From contig JAAYGO010000164.1 in the NCBI GenBank assembly GCA_012727685.1, forward strand, positions 1 to 26,736: a DNA stretch of 26,736 bases, in the 5' to 3' direction. Positions 14,740 through 21,693 of this stretch are shown piece by piece. This DNA is from Bacillota bacterium. Lineage in GTDB: Bacteria; Bacillota; Dethiobacteria; DTU022. Numbering within the stretch: position 1 is the first letter of the stretch; each line of letters opens with the position of its first letter. Under the pieces are notes generated by a model. That model searched no databases and was not told where the DNA came from. It saw only the letters and a list, made by a program, of their open reading frames with translations. The translations under genes were made by a program, and so were the position numbers.

Positions 14740-16341
14740 TTAAGCTCTGTATTTCAAAGCGCTGCCGATGAAGTCCCGGAACAGGGGATGGGGTCTTTGC
14801 GGCCGTGATTTAAATTCCGGGTGAAACTGGACCCCCACAAACCAGGGGTGATCTTTAAGCTCGATGATCTCCACCAGGTTGGATTCTTCGCTGATCCCGC
14901 TGAAGACCATTCCTTTTTCCTCCAACTGCTCCCGGAAGCGGTTGTTGAATCCATAACGGTGGCGATGCCGCTCGCTAATCCGCCGCTCACCGTAAGCCGC
15001 AGCCGCAAGGGTGCCTTCCTTGATTGTGCACGGGCGGGCGCCAAGACGCAAGCCCCCATTCAGTTGATCGCTTCCCTGTGGTTCCGGCAGGAGATCGATC
15101 ACCGGCCAGGGGGTATCAGCTTTGAACTCTCTGCTGTTGGCTTCCGCCATCCCGGCGACGTGCCGCGAAAATTCGATCACCGCGCACTGCATGCCCATGC
15201 ACACACCGAGGAAAGGAATCTTGTTTTCACGGGCATAGCGAACGGCCTTGATCTTTCCTTCAACACCGCGGTCGCCAAAGCCGCCGGGGACCAGGATGCC
15301 GTCCACCCCTTCCAGCAAGGCATATGAATCGGTGGTTTCCAGATCTTCGGCCTGGATCAGTTTGACCTGCACCGACGAGTCGTGGAAATAGCCGGCATGA
15401 AAGAGGGATTCGTTGATGCTGATATAAGCATCGCGCAGCGTAACATACTTGCCAACCAGGGCGATGGTCACCTTATTTTTAAAGCGCCGGGAGCGCTCGA
15501 CCAGCTCACGCCAGGCGGACATATCGGCAGGGCCGCACTTGAGCCCAAGCCGATCGACTACCATCTGATCCATGCCCTGCGCTTCGAGCAGCAGCGGCAC
15601 TTCGTAGAGGATATCGGTGCTCAAGTTTTCCACAACCGCGTTGGGCTTCACATTGCAGAAGAGGGCGATTTTCTCTTTAAGCTCCGCAGGCAGGTTCTGT
15701 TCGGTCCGGCAAACGATGATATCCGGCTGAATCCCGATGCTGCGCAGCGCCTTGACGCTGTGCTGGGTCGGCTTGGTTTTCAACTCGCCCGCCATTGGCA
15801 GGTAGGGCACGAGGGTAACATGGATGAACAGCACATTCTCCCCGCCAAGCTCGTGGCGCATCTGCCGGATCGCTTCCAGGAAAGGCAGGCTCTCAATATC
15901 ACCCACAGTTCCGCCGATTTCAGTGATCACCAGGTCCATCTCCCCGTTGCGGGAAAGGCGATAGATCCGGTCCTTAATCTCATCGGTAATATGCGGGATC
16001 ACCTGCACCGTCTTGCCCAGGTATAATCCTTCCCTCTCGCCCTGGATCACCGACCAGTAGATCCGGCCGGAGGTAATATTGTTGTCCTCGGCAAGGTTTT
16101 CGTCGATAAACCTTTCATAATGTCCCAGGTCCAGGTCGGTTTCGGCGCCGTCATCGGTTACGAACACTTCACCGTGCTGGTAGGGGCTCATGGTCCCAGG
16201 GTTAAAATTGATATAGGGATCAAATTTCTGGATGGTCAGCCTCAGGCCTCGATTTTTCAGCAGGCAGCCCAGTGAAGCCGCGGTAATCCCCTTTCCCAAT
16301 GATGAAACAACACCGCCGGTAACAAAGATAAATTTAGTCAT
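14740..16341 (-). CDS. pyrG: CTP synthase (glutamine-hydrolysing)
   Basis: The 533-residue protein has normal CTP synthase length. The N-terminal amidoligase domain starts KFIFVTGGVVSSLGKGITA with the P-loop, followed by KFDPYINFNPGTMSPYQHGEVFVTDDGAE. The C-terminal class I glutaminase has the nucleophile in FLGVCMGMQ (about residue 383) and the His-Glu pair in QFHPEFKSRP near residue 505. It converts UTP to CTP with ATP and glutamine in the cytoplasm. The ATG has AGGAGGCAATC directly upstream and a good promoter about 110 bases away. Oddly, the GG(T)MRLG stretch found in most homologues is GGLRLG here, one or two residues shorter; activity should not be affected. Confidence 0.97.
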   Translation of the reverse strand: MTKFIFVTGGVVSSLGKGITAASLGCLLKNRGLRLTIQKFDPYINFNPGTMSPYQHGEVFVTDDGAETDLDLGHYERFIDENLAEDNNITSGRIYWSVIQGEREGLYLGKTVQVIPHITDEIKDRIYRLSRNGEMDLVITEIGGTVGDIESLPFLEAIRQMRHELGGENVLFIHVTLVPYLPMAGELKTKPTQHSVKALRSIGIQPDIIVCRTEQNLPAELKEKIALFCNVKPNAVVENLSTDILYEVPLLLEAQGMDQMVVDRLGLKCGPADMSAWRELVERSRRFKNKVTIALVGKYVTLRDAYISINESLFHAGYFHDSSVQVKLIQAEDLETTDSYALLEGVDGILVPGGFGDRGVEGKIKAVRYARENKIPFLGVCMGMQCAVIEFSRHVAGMAEANSREFKADTPWPVIDLLPEPQGSDQLNGGLRLGARPCTIKEGTLAAAAYGERRISERHRHRYGFNNRFREQLEEKGMVFSGISEESNLVEIIELKDHPWFVGVQFHPEFKSRPQRPHPLFRDFIGSALKYRA

Positions 16342-16450
16342 GATTGCCTCCTGTCTTCCAGTGCGCCTTCTTTTGGTGAAAGCGGTAGTATCGCCGCCGG
16401 CCAGGTTAATGTTTCTACTTCATAGAATCAATCCCTGCCGCACTTCTATT

Positions 16451-16479
16451 ATTCTAACGAAAGAGAGGTAAAAGGACAA
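16451..16479 (-). promoter_or_regulatory. Sigma-A type promoter of pyrG
   Basis: On the minus strand TTGTCC (16474-16479) and TAGAAT (16451-16456) are separated by 17 bases. The start site would be near 16444, giving a leader of about 100 bases. The leader shows no G-run start and no terminator hairpin, so the pyrG attenuation known from Bacillus subtilis is not evident here. Confidence 0.6.
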
Positions 16480-16540
16480 CCGCCGGGCAAAACTTTTCGG
16501 GCTTTCCAATGGGAATGGGGGGGAGCATATGATACAAGCC

Positions 16541-17566
16541 TTAGACAAAGTATTCCACGGTTGAATCGGGAAACAGGCGGCTGATCTCCTGCCGGAAAAA
16601 AGCTTCGGCTTCCCTGTACAGCTCCAACGGGTAGAGATATTTACCGTAACCGAACTGGCCGCAGCGGAAGCGGCGGCGCTCCGTGTCCATATCCAGACCG
16701 GACCCGGGGAAAATTGCGGTGATATTCTGCTTCGCCCTTAAGGTAAACCGGTGGGTGATCAGCTCAAAGGTGGGGGGCAGGCTGTAATCGGCCGTAACGC
16801 TGCGCAGCAGTGCAAGCAGGGCGCGGTAATTTTCCGCCCAGCCCTGCTCCAGAAAGATGGGGGCGATTATGAATCCGGTCGGGTAACCGGCAGCAGCTAC
16901 TTTCCGGGCTGCAGCAATGCGTTTTTCCAGGGAGGGCGTCCCCTTTTCAAAGCGCTCAATCACAGCCGCCGTGTTCACGCTAAAGCGAAGATGGGTGCGC
17001 CCGCCATGCTCCAGGCCTAAAAAAGGTTCGACCGTGTTGAACTTGGTTGCCAGGCGGAACCGCCCCTGCGTGCTGCCGGCAAAGTACTTAATTGCCGCGC
17101 TGACCCCTCCGGTAAATGGTTCCACGAATAAGGGATCCGCTACGGCGGCGCCTTCGAAAACGGTTTGTTCCGGTTCTCTTTCTTTGATATGCGCCCCGGC
17201 GCGCTTTAGAATCTCGTCCACGTTGATATAAGCCCTTAAGTAGGGTTTTTTGCCCAGCGTGGTATGCAGGTAACAGTAATGGCAGTGGCCCGGACAACCG
17301 GTGGCCAGGGGAAGCTGGTAGTGAGCGGAAGGTTTGCAGGTCTGGAAGCGCGTAGCACGGCGCACCCCGATCACCAGGGTCCGTTTCGCCTCCATGAAGG
17401 CTTCACGGGCGGTTTTCCCGGGGATGCCGGTCACCCGGTTATGCGACGCCGTTAATTGCGGCGCCAATCCTTTTTGGGTAAAAAGGTCATATAGTTCCCG
17501 GCCCCGCGGGTATGACAGCGCAGCCGGCTCAAAGAAGACCCGGGACGGCCAAAATGGGTAACGCAT
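16541..17566 (-). CDS. splB: Spore photoproduct lyase family radical SAM protein
   Basis: The 341-residue protein matches spore photoproduct lyase along its whole length. It has the radical SAM cluster motif CPGHCHYCYL (Cys91, Cys95, Cys98, CX3CX2C), then TLGKKPYLRAYINVDEIL, FRLATKFN, LRFSVNTA, PTGFIIAPIF, FELITHRFT and a C-terminal VEYFV. The lyase uses S-adenosylmethionine to split the thymine dimer that UV forms in spore DNA during germination. In the Bacillus subtilis enzyme Cys141 donates a hydrogen to finish the reaction. Here the aligned segment reads FEGAAVADP, with Ala or Val and no cysteine nearby, so this may be a family member with a changed mechanism or substrate. The ATG follows a GGGGGG run at short spacing. 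It lies 42 bases after the unknown Trp/Arg-rich gene, probably in one operon. Confidence 0.88.
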   Translation of the reverse strand: MRYPFWPSRVFFEPAALSYPRGRELYDLFTQKGLAPQLTASHNRVTGIPGKTAREAFMEAKRTLVIGVRRATRFQTCKPSAHYQLPLATGCPGHCHYCYLHTTLGKKPYLRAYINVDEILKRAGAHIKEREPEQTVFEGAAVADPLFVEPFTGGVSAAIKYFAGSTQGRFRLATKFNTVEPFLGLEHGGRTHLRFSVNTAAVIERFEKGTPSLEKRIAAARKVAAAGYPTGFIIAPIFLEQGWAENYRALLALLRSVTADYSLPPTFELITHRFTLRAKQNITAIFPGSGLDMDTERRRFRCGQFGYGKYLYPLELYREAEAFFRQEISRLFPDSTVEYFV

Positions 17567-17608
17567 GAAAACCCCCCGCGGGCACCGCCGGATAACCGGG
17601 GAAAAACC

Positions 17609-18421
17609 TTATGGGCCGATCCGGCGGCGCAGCAGTTTAAATGCCTCCCGGATGGCGCCGCCCCATCTCTGGAGCGCTTCTGCCGCCTGCGACCAGGCAG
17701 CGGCCAGGTTGTCCCGGGCGCTCGCCCGGGATGACTTAAGCGTGCAACACAGCCGCGCTGCGCCGCGGCGCATGGCCCGGTCAGCCCGCATCGCCAGGCG
17801 GCCCAGCCAGGCCGGGAAAGCCTTGCTTTCACGTAAAAATAGCTGCCAGGCCCATTGCAGGTTGCCCGGAAGCCTTTTTAAAAATAAGCGCACGGCAGCC
17901 ATTAGCCGGACACCGCCCCGGCAAACCCGGACCGCCGCCGCGCCCAACAAGCCCGGCAGAGCACGCCAATCTTCGCTTAGCTGCCGCCAGGAGCGGTGCA
18001 GGTTGCCGGGGTAGGCAAGCCAGGCCCGGCGGACCGCCGCCGGGAAGCCGTGCACCGCCTGCTGCGCCTGCCGGAGCCGGAGAGCGGCCCTTTCCGGCAG
18101 CTTCTTCCACCACTGAAGCAGCTTTTCCAGCGCTCCGGGGTTATTCAGGAAATAAAACACCAGGGCCGCCCCCAACGAGGTCAACAGCAGCCCCACAACC
18201 GTTCCGGAGAGGGCACTGGAGCTCCCGCCCGCATCGCGCAGCGCTGCCAGTTCATCACCGGTCAGCTCTTCAAAAAGGCCGGGGGCACCGTGCTGAACAT
18301 TATTGTCGTGCGGATTTCGCGCCGTAATAAAAAGGAGTTTCCCCGCTCCGGTCCAGCAGTAAACCAGGAACAGCAGGTCCAGAAAGAGGGCCACCCTGAT
18401 GCGCCAGATTTTCCAGTCCAA
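17609..18421 (-). CDS. Unrecognised membrane protein with Trp/Arg-rich helical repeats
   Basis: The 270-residue product has one hydrophobic helix near the start (about residues 10-28), a predicted extracytoplasmic segment of about 45 residues with many Gly/Ser, and a second helix (about 72-92). The remaining ~175 residues are strongly basic and rich in Ala, Leu, Arg and Trp. That tail contains a loosely repeated unit beginning (F/Y/L)P(G/A)xLxxxW, seen as FPAAVRRAW, YPGNLHRSW, LPGLLGAAA, LPGNLQWAW and FPAWLGRLA, with spacings of 11, 18, 29 and 18 residues. I do not recognise the family. The tail may form amphipathic helices lying on the membrane or binding nucleic acid. The start is TTG with AAGGTG 6 bases upstream. 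It is followed by the splB-like gene on the same strand. Confidence 0.7.
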   Translation of the reverse strand: MDWKIWRIRVALFLDLLFLVYCWTGAGKLLFITARNPHDNNVQHGAPGLFEELTGDELAALRDAGGSSSALSGTVVGLLLTSLGAALVFYFLNNPGALEKLLQWWKKLPERAALRLRQAQQAVHGFPAAVRRAWLAYPGNLHRSWRQLSEDWRALPGLLGAAAVRVCRGGVRLMAAVRLFLKRLPGNLQWAWQLFLRESKAFPAWLGRLAMRADRAMRRGAARLCCTLKSSRASARDNLAAAWSQAAEALQRWGGAIREAFKLLRRRIGP

Positions 18422-18697
18422 ATTTTCACCTTCACCGTTTAGTTAGTCGAGCGCACTTCCTGAAACAACCGGTATCTCCCTATAATACCACCTTAACTAT
18501 AGCTGTTTAGAAAATGACACTATATTTTTCCACACCCGGCCGCGAATATGCGGCCAGGCCAGCCATAGGCCGGAATGGACTCAGTTCGGATGGGGAGACC
18601 GGGGAATGAAAAAAGGCTGCCCCTTGGGACAGCCCTGGTTTTAGCTCTGCGGCGGAAGCGGTTATCCCCGCTTGCCGCCAGGCCAGATCTGTTTCGG
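18422..18697. other. Spacer after the serA-fmdB operon
   Basis: Apart from the terminator at 18609-18636 no gene was seen. TATTAT and TATAGG hexamers lie upstream of the TTG at 18421 on the minus strand (around 18480-18495), but no -35 element is convincing. Confidence 0.4.
18609..18636 (-). terminator. Rho-independent terminator of the serA-fmdB operon
   Basis: On the minus strand a GC-rich stem of about 9-10 pairs (GGGCTGTC with GGGCAGCC arms and a tiny loop) is followed directly by TTTTTT. It lies about 60-90 bases past the fmdB stop, at the right place to end the operon. Confidence 0.75.
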
Positions 18698-18727
18698 TCA
18701 GCAACTGCTGCAGTTGGTGCTGCTTCA
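18698..18727 (-). other. Candidate UGA recoding (selenocysteine) site and C-terminal extension of the FmdB gene
   Basis: The UGA at 18725-18727 interrupts a Ser/Gly/Cys tail that continues in frame: SGGCSG, UGA, SSTNCSSC, then UGA at 18698-18700. FmdB-family tails commonly read GCSGC..SC..C, so the UGA stands where Cys is expected. The RNA after UGA can form a hairpin, CAACTG, 3-base loop, CAGTTG, starting 9 bases downstream, with a possible further two pairs. This is the region where bacterial SECIS elements lie. No selA, selB, selC or selD gene is in the window, so recoding is unproven; a Cys-to-stop mutation is the alternative. Confidence 0.45.
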
Positions 18728-18907
18728 GCCGCTGCAACCGCCTGACGATGCTCCGCCCCCGGAGGAGCCTCTGCCCTTGCGGAAGGCGGAGATCAGTTTC
18801 CTCGCATCGCCGCCGCAGGAGCCGCACTGTATCGCAGTCACACCGCTGCGGCAAAGCTCTTCAAATTTTTTTCCGCATCGATCACAATAAAATTCATACA
18901 AAGGCAT
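18725..18907 (-). CDS. FmdB family small zinc-ribbon protein
   Basis: The 60-residue protein begins MPLYEFYCDRCGKKFEEL, the standard FmdB opening. It has two CxxC pairs, Cys8/Cys11 and Cys28/Cys31, forming a zinc ribbon, plus Cys19. A Gly/Ser-rich tail with Cys58 follows. The family is called putative regulatory protein; its function is unknown. The ATG at 18907 was chosen because GAGGT lies 7 bases upstream and the homologous sequence starts there; the open frame extends further upstream only as overlap with serA. It starts 16 bases after the serA stop, so it is the second gene of that operon. The frame ends at a UGA in the Cys-rich tail and continues with homologous-looking sequence for eight codons to 18698, giving 69 residues if read through. 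Confidence 0.85.
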   Translation of the reverse strand: MPLYEFYCDRCGKKFEELCRSGVTAIQCGSCGGDARKLISAFRKGRGSSGGGASSGGCSG

Positions 18908-18923
18908 GGCATTTACCTCGCTG

Positions 18924-20531
18924 TCATTGTGATTGTGTGACGCCGGAAGGAAGATCCCGGAGCTGCACGAAGCGGGTCGAAAAAACACCTTCCAGCTTCT
19001 CCAACTGCGCCAGCAGATCCTGGTCGACGGGCTGGTCCACCTGCAACACCATGACCGCTTCCCCGCCGATGGAGCGGCGGCCCACCTGCATGCTGGCGAT
19101 ATTGATATTATTATTTCCCAATAATGTCCCCACGCGGCCGATTACCCCGGGCTTATCGATGTAGCTGCAGAGCAACATCATCGGCGAGGGGATCACCTCG
19201 ATCCGGTAATCGCCAATGCGTACAATACGCATTTCCGTGCGGTTAAACAGGGTTCCGCCCACAGTATGGGTGACCGAGCCCGCCCGCACCGTTAACAGCA
19301 CCAGGTTGGTAAAGTTTTCGATATTTTTGGCGGTTGTTTCCCGCACCTTGATCCCCCGGGCGCGGGCAATGTGCGGCGCGTTAACATAGTTTACCTGTTC
19401 GCCAAGAATATGGGAAAGCAGGCCGATCAGGCAGGAGCGGGTCAGCGGCTTCACCGGATGCTCGGCCAGGGTTCCGCCGTATTCCAGCTCGATCTCCTCG
19501 ATCTGACCGCCGAAAGCCTGGATATAAAAGCTGCCCAAAAGACGCATCAGCGGGATAAAGGGTTTTATCTCGGCCATTACTTCAGGAAGCATCGCCGGGA
19601 TGTTAACGGCAGATATGACCGGCTCGCCCCCCAGAGCCAGCGCCACCTGATCCGCCACCTGGACAGCCACATTGACCTGGGCTTCCCGGGTCGAAGCACC
19701 CAGGTGAGGGGTCACCACCACTGCAGGCTGTTGTAAAAGGGGGTTGTCCAGGGGAGGCTCCACTTCAAAAACATCCAGCGCGGCACCAGCCACCTTGCCG
19801 TCATTAATGGCATCATTGAGGGCGGCTTCATCAATCAATCCCCCGCGGGCGCAGTTGACAATGCGCACCCCCGGCTTCATCAGCGCGAATTCCCGGGCAC
19901 CGATCAGATGGTAGGTATCCTTGGTTTTGGGGATATGCAGGGTAATGAAATCGGCCTTTTTATAGATTTCTTCGAGCGGGACCAGGGTTACCCCCAGCTT
20001 TTCAGCATGTTCGGTAGAAATGTACGGATCATAGGCGATGATCGTCATGCCCATGGAACGGGTCCGTTTGGCCACTTCACTGCCGATCCGGCCCAGGCCG
20101 ATTATACCCAGGACCTTGTGATAGAGTTCCACGCCCATAAAGCGGCCTCTTTCCCAGCGCCCGCCTTTTAAAGCGGCGTTCGCCGCCGGAATATTACGCC
20201 CCAGGGAGGTAAGCATGGCAATGGTATGTTCGGCGGCCGAAATTGTATTCCCCTCAGGAGCATTGATCACGATAATACCCCGCTCGGTAGCCCGCTCCAC
20301 ATCAATATTGTCAACACCCACACCGGCACGCCCGATCACTTTCAGCCGGACACCGGCGTCAATAACCGGCGCGGTAACCTTGGTGCCGCTGCGGACCACC
20401 AGCGCGTCATAAGCCCCAATGATGTCAATTAATTCTTTTTCGTTCAGGCCGAAAATTTGATCGACCTGGGCGCATTCTTCCAGGCGGGAAATTCCTTCAG
20501 CCGATAAAGGATCGCTTACCAGGATTTTCAA
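18924..20531 (-). CDS. serA: D-3-phosphoglycerate dehydrogenase, long (ACT-containing) form
   Basis: The 535-residue enzyme catalyses the first step of serine synthesis, NAD-dependent oxidation of 3-phosphoglycerate. Visible features are the substrate-domain start KILVSDPLSAEGI, RAGVGVDNID, the Rossmann motif LGIIGLGRIGSEVAK (about residues 142-155), the active-site NCARGGLIDE and TPHLGAST, an intervening ASB domain, and a C-terminal ACT domain (about residues 455-530) that usually binds serine for feedback. Length fits the type found in Bacillus and many Clostridia. The start is TTG at 20531: an in-frame TGA lies two codons upstream and GAGGAGGT about 12 bases upstream. Spacing is long, but no better start exists. 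It is followed 16 bases later by the FmdB gene. Confidence 0.95.
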   Translation of the reverse strand: MKILVSDPLSAEGISRLEECAQVDQIFGLNEKELIDIIGAYDALVVRSGTKVTAPVIDAGVRLKVIGRAGVGVDNIDVERATERGIIVINAPEGNTISAAEHTIAMLTSLGRNIPAANAALKGGRWERGRFMGVELYHKVLGIIGLGRIGSEVAKRTRSMGMTIIAYDPYISTEHAEKLGVTLVPLEEIYKKADFITLHIPKTKDTYHLIGAREFALMKPGVRIVNCARGGLIDEAALNDAINDGKVAGAALDVFEVEPPLDNPLLQQPAVVVTPHLGASTREAQVNVAVQVADQVALALGGEPVISAVNIPAMLPEVMAEIKPFIPLMRLLGSFYIQAFGGQIEEIELEYGGTLAEHPVKPLTRSCLIGLLSHILGEQVNYVNAPHIARARGIKVRETTAKNIENFTNLVLLTVRAGSVTHTVGGTLFNRTEMRIVRIGDYRIEVIPSPMMLLCSYIDKPGVIGRVGTLLGNNNINIASMQVGRRSIGGEAVMVLQVDQPVDQDLLAQLEKLEGVFSTRFVQLRDLPSGVTQSQ

Positions 20532-20625
20532 GACGAATCAATACCTCCTCTAATTCTGCTCGATCAGCGGCAGTGAACTATTTAGATAGGATTCGCAGCA
20601 TACCGAAAGGAGTATGTTAACAAAA

Positions 20626-20634
20626 ATAATAGCA
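20626..20634 (-). promoter_or_regulatory. Possible extended -10 promoter of serA
   Basis: The minus strand reads TGCTATTAT, an extended -10 element, with only a poor -35 (TTTTTA) 17 bases upstream. Transcription would start near 20619, leaving a leader of about 88 bases. No T-box sequence was found. Confidence 0.35.
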
Positions 20635-20745
20635 TAAACCATGCCAAATAAAAAGGTGATGGGGTTTGCACCGATATATAAAAAAACGCAACAAACTGAA
20701 AGGTAGCCTTTTTCAAAATGGCATGCGCAATTTGCAACAGAATAT

Positions 20746-20774
20746 AAAAAACCGCAACCCCGATCGGGTTGCGG
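20746..20774 (-). terminator. Rho-independent terminator upstream of serA
   Basis: A perfect 9-bp stem (CCGCAACCC / GGGTTGCGG, 5-base loop, 20752-20774) is followed on the minus strand by TTTTTT (20746-20751). It would end transcripts coming from higher coordinates, for example from the small basic gene at 21120-21215, before they reach serA. Confidence 0.75.
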
Positions 20775-20799
20775 CAGTCCACACCGCTAGCAGGGCAAA

Positions 20800-21029
20800 G
20801 GGGCTGTCTCAAAAAGCAGCCCCTTGATGTCATCCTGAGTCCCGTTGATGTCATCCTGAGGGCGAAGCCCGAAGGTTTATCCTGAAGGCGCAGCCAGAGG
20901 TAATTCAGCAGCCTGGTTGAGCTCCTTCGCTACGCTCTGGATGACATATGTGGGGGAGGCGGGTCTCCACCCCCTCCATAGCTCCACCCAGGTTGCACTC
21001 CTGCCCAAACCACTTTTGGGACAGCCACC
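20800..21029. mobile_element. MITE-like element or IS remnant with GGCTGTCTCAAAA-type terminal inverted repeats
   Basis: The left end GGGGCTGTCTCAAAA (20800-20814) is matched in inverted orientation by TTTTGGGACAGCC (21014-21026), with one mismatch in the 12-13 base core. This type of end is common in bacterial insertion sequences. The ~230 bases between have no transposase. Inside are an extra hairpin (AAGGGGCTG / CAGCCCCTT near the left end), the TGTCATCCTGAG repeats, and a GGGGGAG/CTCCACCCCC hairpin at about 20951-20975. No clear target-site duplication was found. Confidence 0.5.
20824..20946. repeat. TGTCATCCTGAG interspersed-type repeat with inverted partner
   Basis: TTGATGTCATCCTGAG occurs twice in tandem (20824-20839 and 20845-20860, 21-base period). 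An inverted copy of the core ends the unit (CTTCGCTACGCTCTGGATGACA, 20924-20946). Such TGTCATCCTGAG...GCGAAG sequences are familiar as dispersed intergenic repeats in many bacterial genomes. Here the unit lies inside the MITE-like element. Confidence 0.6.
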
Positions 21030-21119
21030 TGGTTAAGGCAAACCATTTCGGTCAAGCAAAAAAGAATATGCATAAAAAAAGTACAGGCAGACTACTAGCC
21101 CCGCCGGGCACAACAGCTT

Positions 21120-21215
21120 TTAGGTCCGGCCCTTTAATCTTTTTCTCTTTTTAGCTCTCCGTCTTTTTTTTCGTTGCCTCTTCAACTGTTTACGTGTTTT
21201 CTCTTTAGCAGCCAG
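21120..21215 (-). CDS. Possible tiny Lys/Arg-rich protein with a non-canonical start
   Basis: On the minus strand a strong Shine-Dalgarno run, AAAGGAGGAG, is followed by a frame of 31 sense codons, beginning AAKEKTRKQLKRQ and continuing almost entirely in Lys and Arg to KGRT and TAA. An in-frame TAA lies just before the Shine-Dalgarno site. There is no ATG, GTG or TTG at the proper distance: the only candidates are CTG (spacing 8, start 21215) or GTT (spacing 5). A TGCTATAAT extended -10 promoter lies about 55 bases upstream. Tiny basic proteins of this kind are known among ribosome-associated peptides, but I do not recognise this one. The purine-rich strand could also produce Lys/Arg codons by chance. 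Confidence 0.35.
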   Translation of the reverse strand: MAAKEKTRKQLKRQRKKRRRAKKRKRLKGRT

Positions 21216-21269
21216 AACCTTCTCCTCCTTTTACAGCCGATAGCCAGCCAGCAATTAAACCTAACGCTT

Positions 21270-21278
21270 ATTATAGCA
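21270..21278 (-). promoter_or_regulatory. Extended -10 promoter before the small basic ORF
   Basis: The minus strand reads TGCTATAAT: a consensus -10 with the TGn extension. The -35 region is only a T-run, which is often enough with an extended -10. The start would be near 21263, about 48 bases before the CTG of the basic ORF. Confidence 0.45.
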
Positions 21279-21291
21279 CCGGTTAAAACAT

Positions 21292-21358
21292 AAAAAAAGC
21301 TCCCGGGCTACTTTTTTAGCAGCTACTGCTTCAATTTAAATATTCGCTTTAGGGGAGC
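21292..21358 (-). terminator. Terminator-like structure with long loop
   Basis: GCTCCC (minus strand, 21353-21358) pairs with GGGAGC (21299-21304) and is followed by TTTTTTT (21292-21298). The 48-base loop contains its own small hairpin (AGCAG/CTGCT, 21318-21330). It may end an unidentified minus-strand transcript or be part of a conditional structure before the small basic ORF. Confidence 0.4.
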
Positions 21359-21693
21359 CGGATCCTTCAAAGGAGAGAGACATTTTCCATCCAGCCCGGA
21401 TTTACGCCAGCCAGGCCGGCCATGGCACGGGTAGGGCATCTGCTTCCGGCGCCGGCAGGCCGCATTCCCCGCGCCGCTCCGAAGGGGGCACCTTGCTTAT
21501 TATTTCCTGGAGAGCCGTTTCTTATTGCCGTTTGCAGGATCAAGATTCCCATGTAATTGCCGGCCGCTCAGAAAAGAGCTCTTTTATAGCATGACCAAAA
21601 AAATAATGAGGCAACAAGGATTTCTTCAATATTTGTAGAATCATAATAAAATATTCCAATAAAACCATTTTAATTAGATAGGGAGGGCTGCTT
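21359..21693. other. Gene-free stretch of about 335 bases
   Basis: No convincing gene was found. A plus-strand frame from ATT 21382 (behind AAAGGAGAGAG) to TGA 21594 is open for 70 codons but reads as low-complexity Gly/Arg/Ser sequence with no ordinary start. A 61-codon minus frame has no Shine-Dalgarno site. The right end (21600-21680) is AT-rich and presumably holds the promoter of the gene at 21694; TTTCTT and TAATAA hexamers at 17-base spacing near 21620-21655 are weak candidates. Confidence 0.4.

Noticed and set aside
16342..16450. pyrG attenuator of the Bacillus type
   Set aside because: The leader has a good promoter but no G-rich initial transcript and no terminator hairpin before the ATG.
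17452..17832. Minus-strand frame of 126 codons between the unknown membrane gene and splB
   Set aside because: It overlaps both genes in another frame, and reads as Arg/Gly/Ser/Pro-rich noise typical of GC-rich shadows.
20532..20800. T-box or serine-responsive leader before serA
   Set aside because: The terminator at 20746-20774 suggested attenuation, but no T-box antiterminator sequence or specifier region could be found on the minus strand, and a promoter-like element lies downstream of it.
20582..20854. Minus-strand hydrophobic frame of 90 codons upstream of serA
   Set aside because: It runs through a perfect terminator hairpin with its T-run and part of the MITE-like repeat, and has no ribosome site.
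21382..21594. Plus-strand frame with an ATT start behind AAAGGAGAGAG
   Set aside because: It is open for 70 codons and has a ribosome-like site, but the translation is Gly/Arg/Ser-rich without any plausible domain, and the region looks non-coding.
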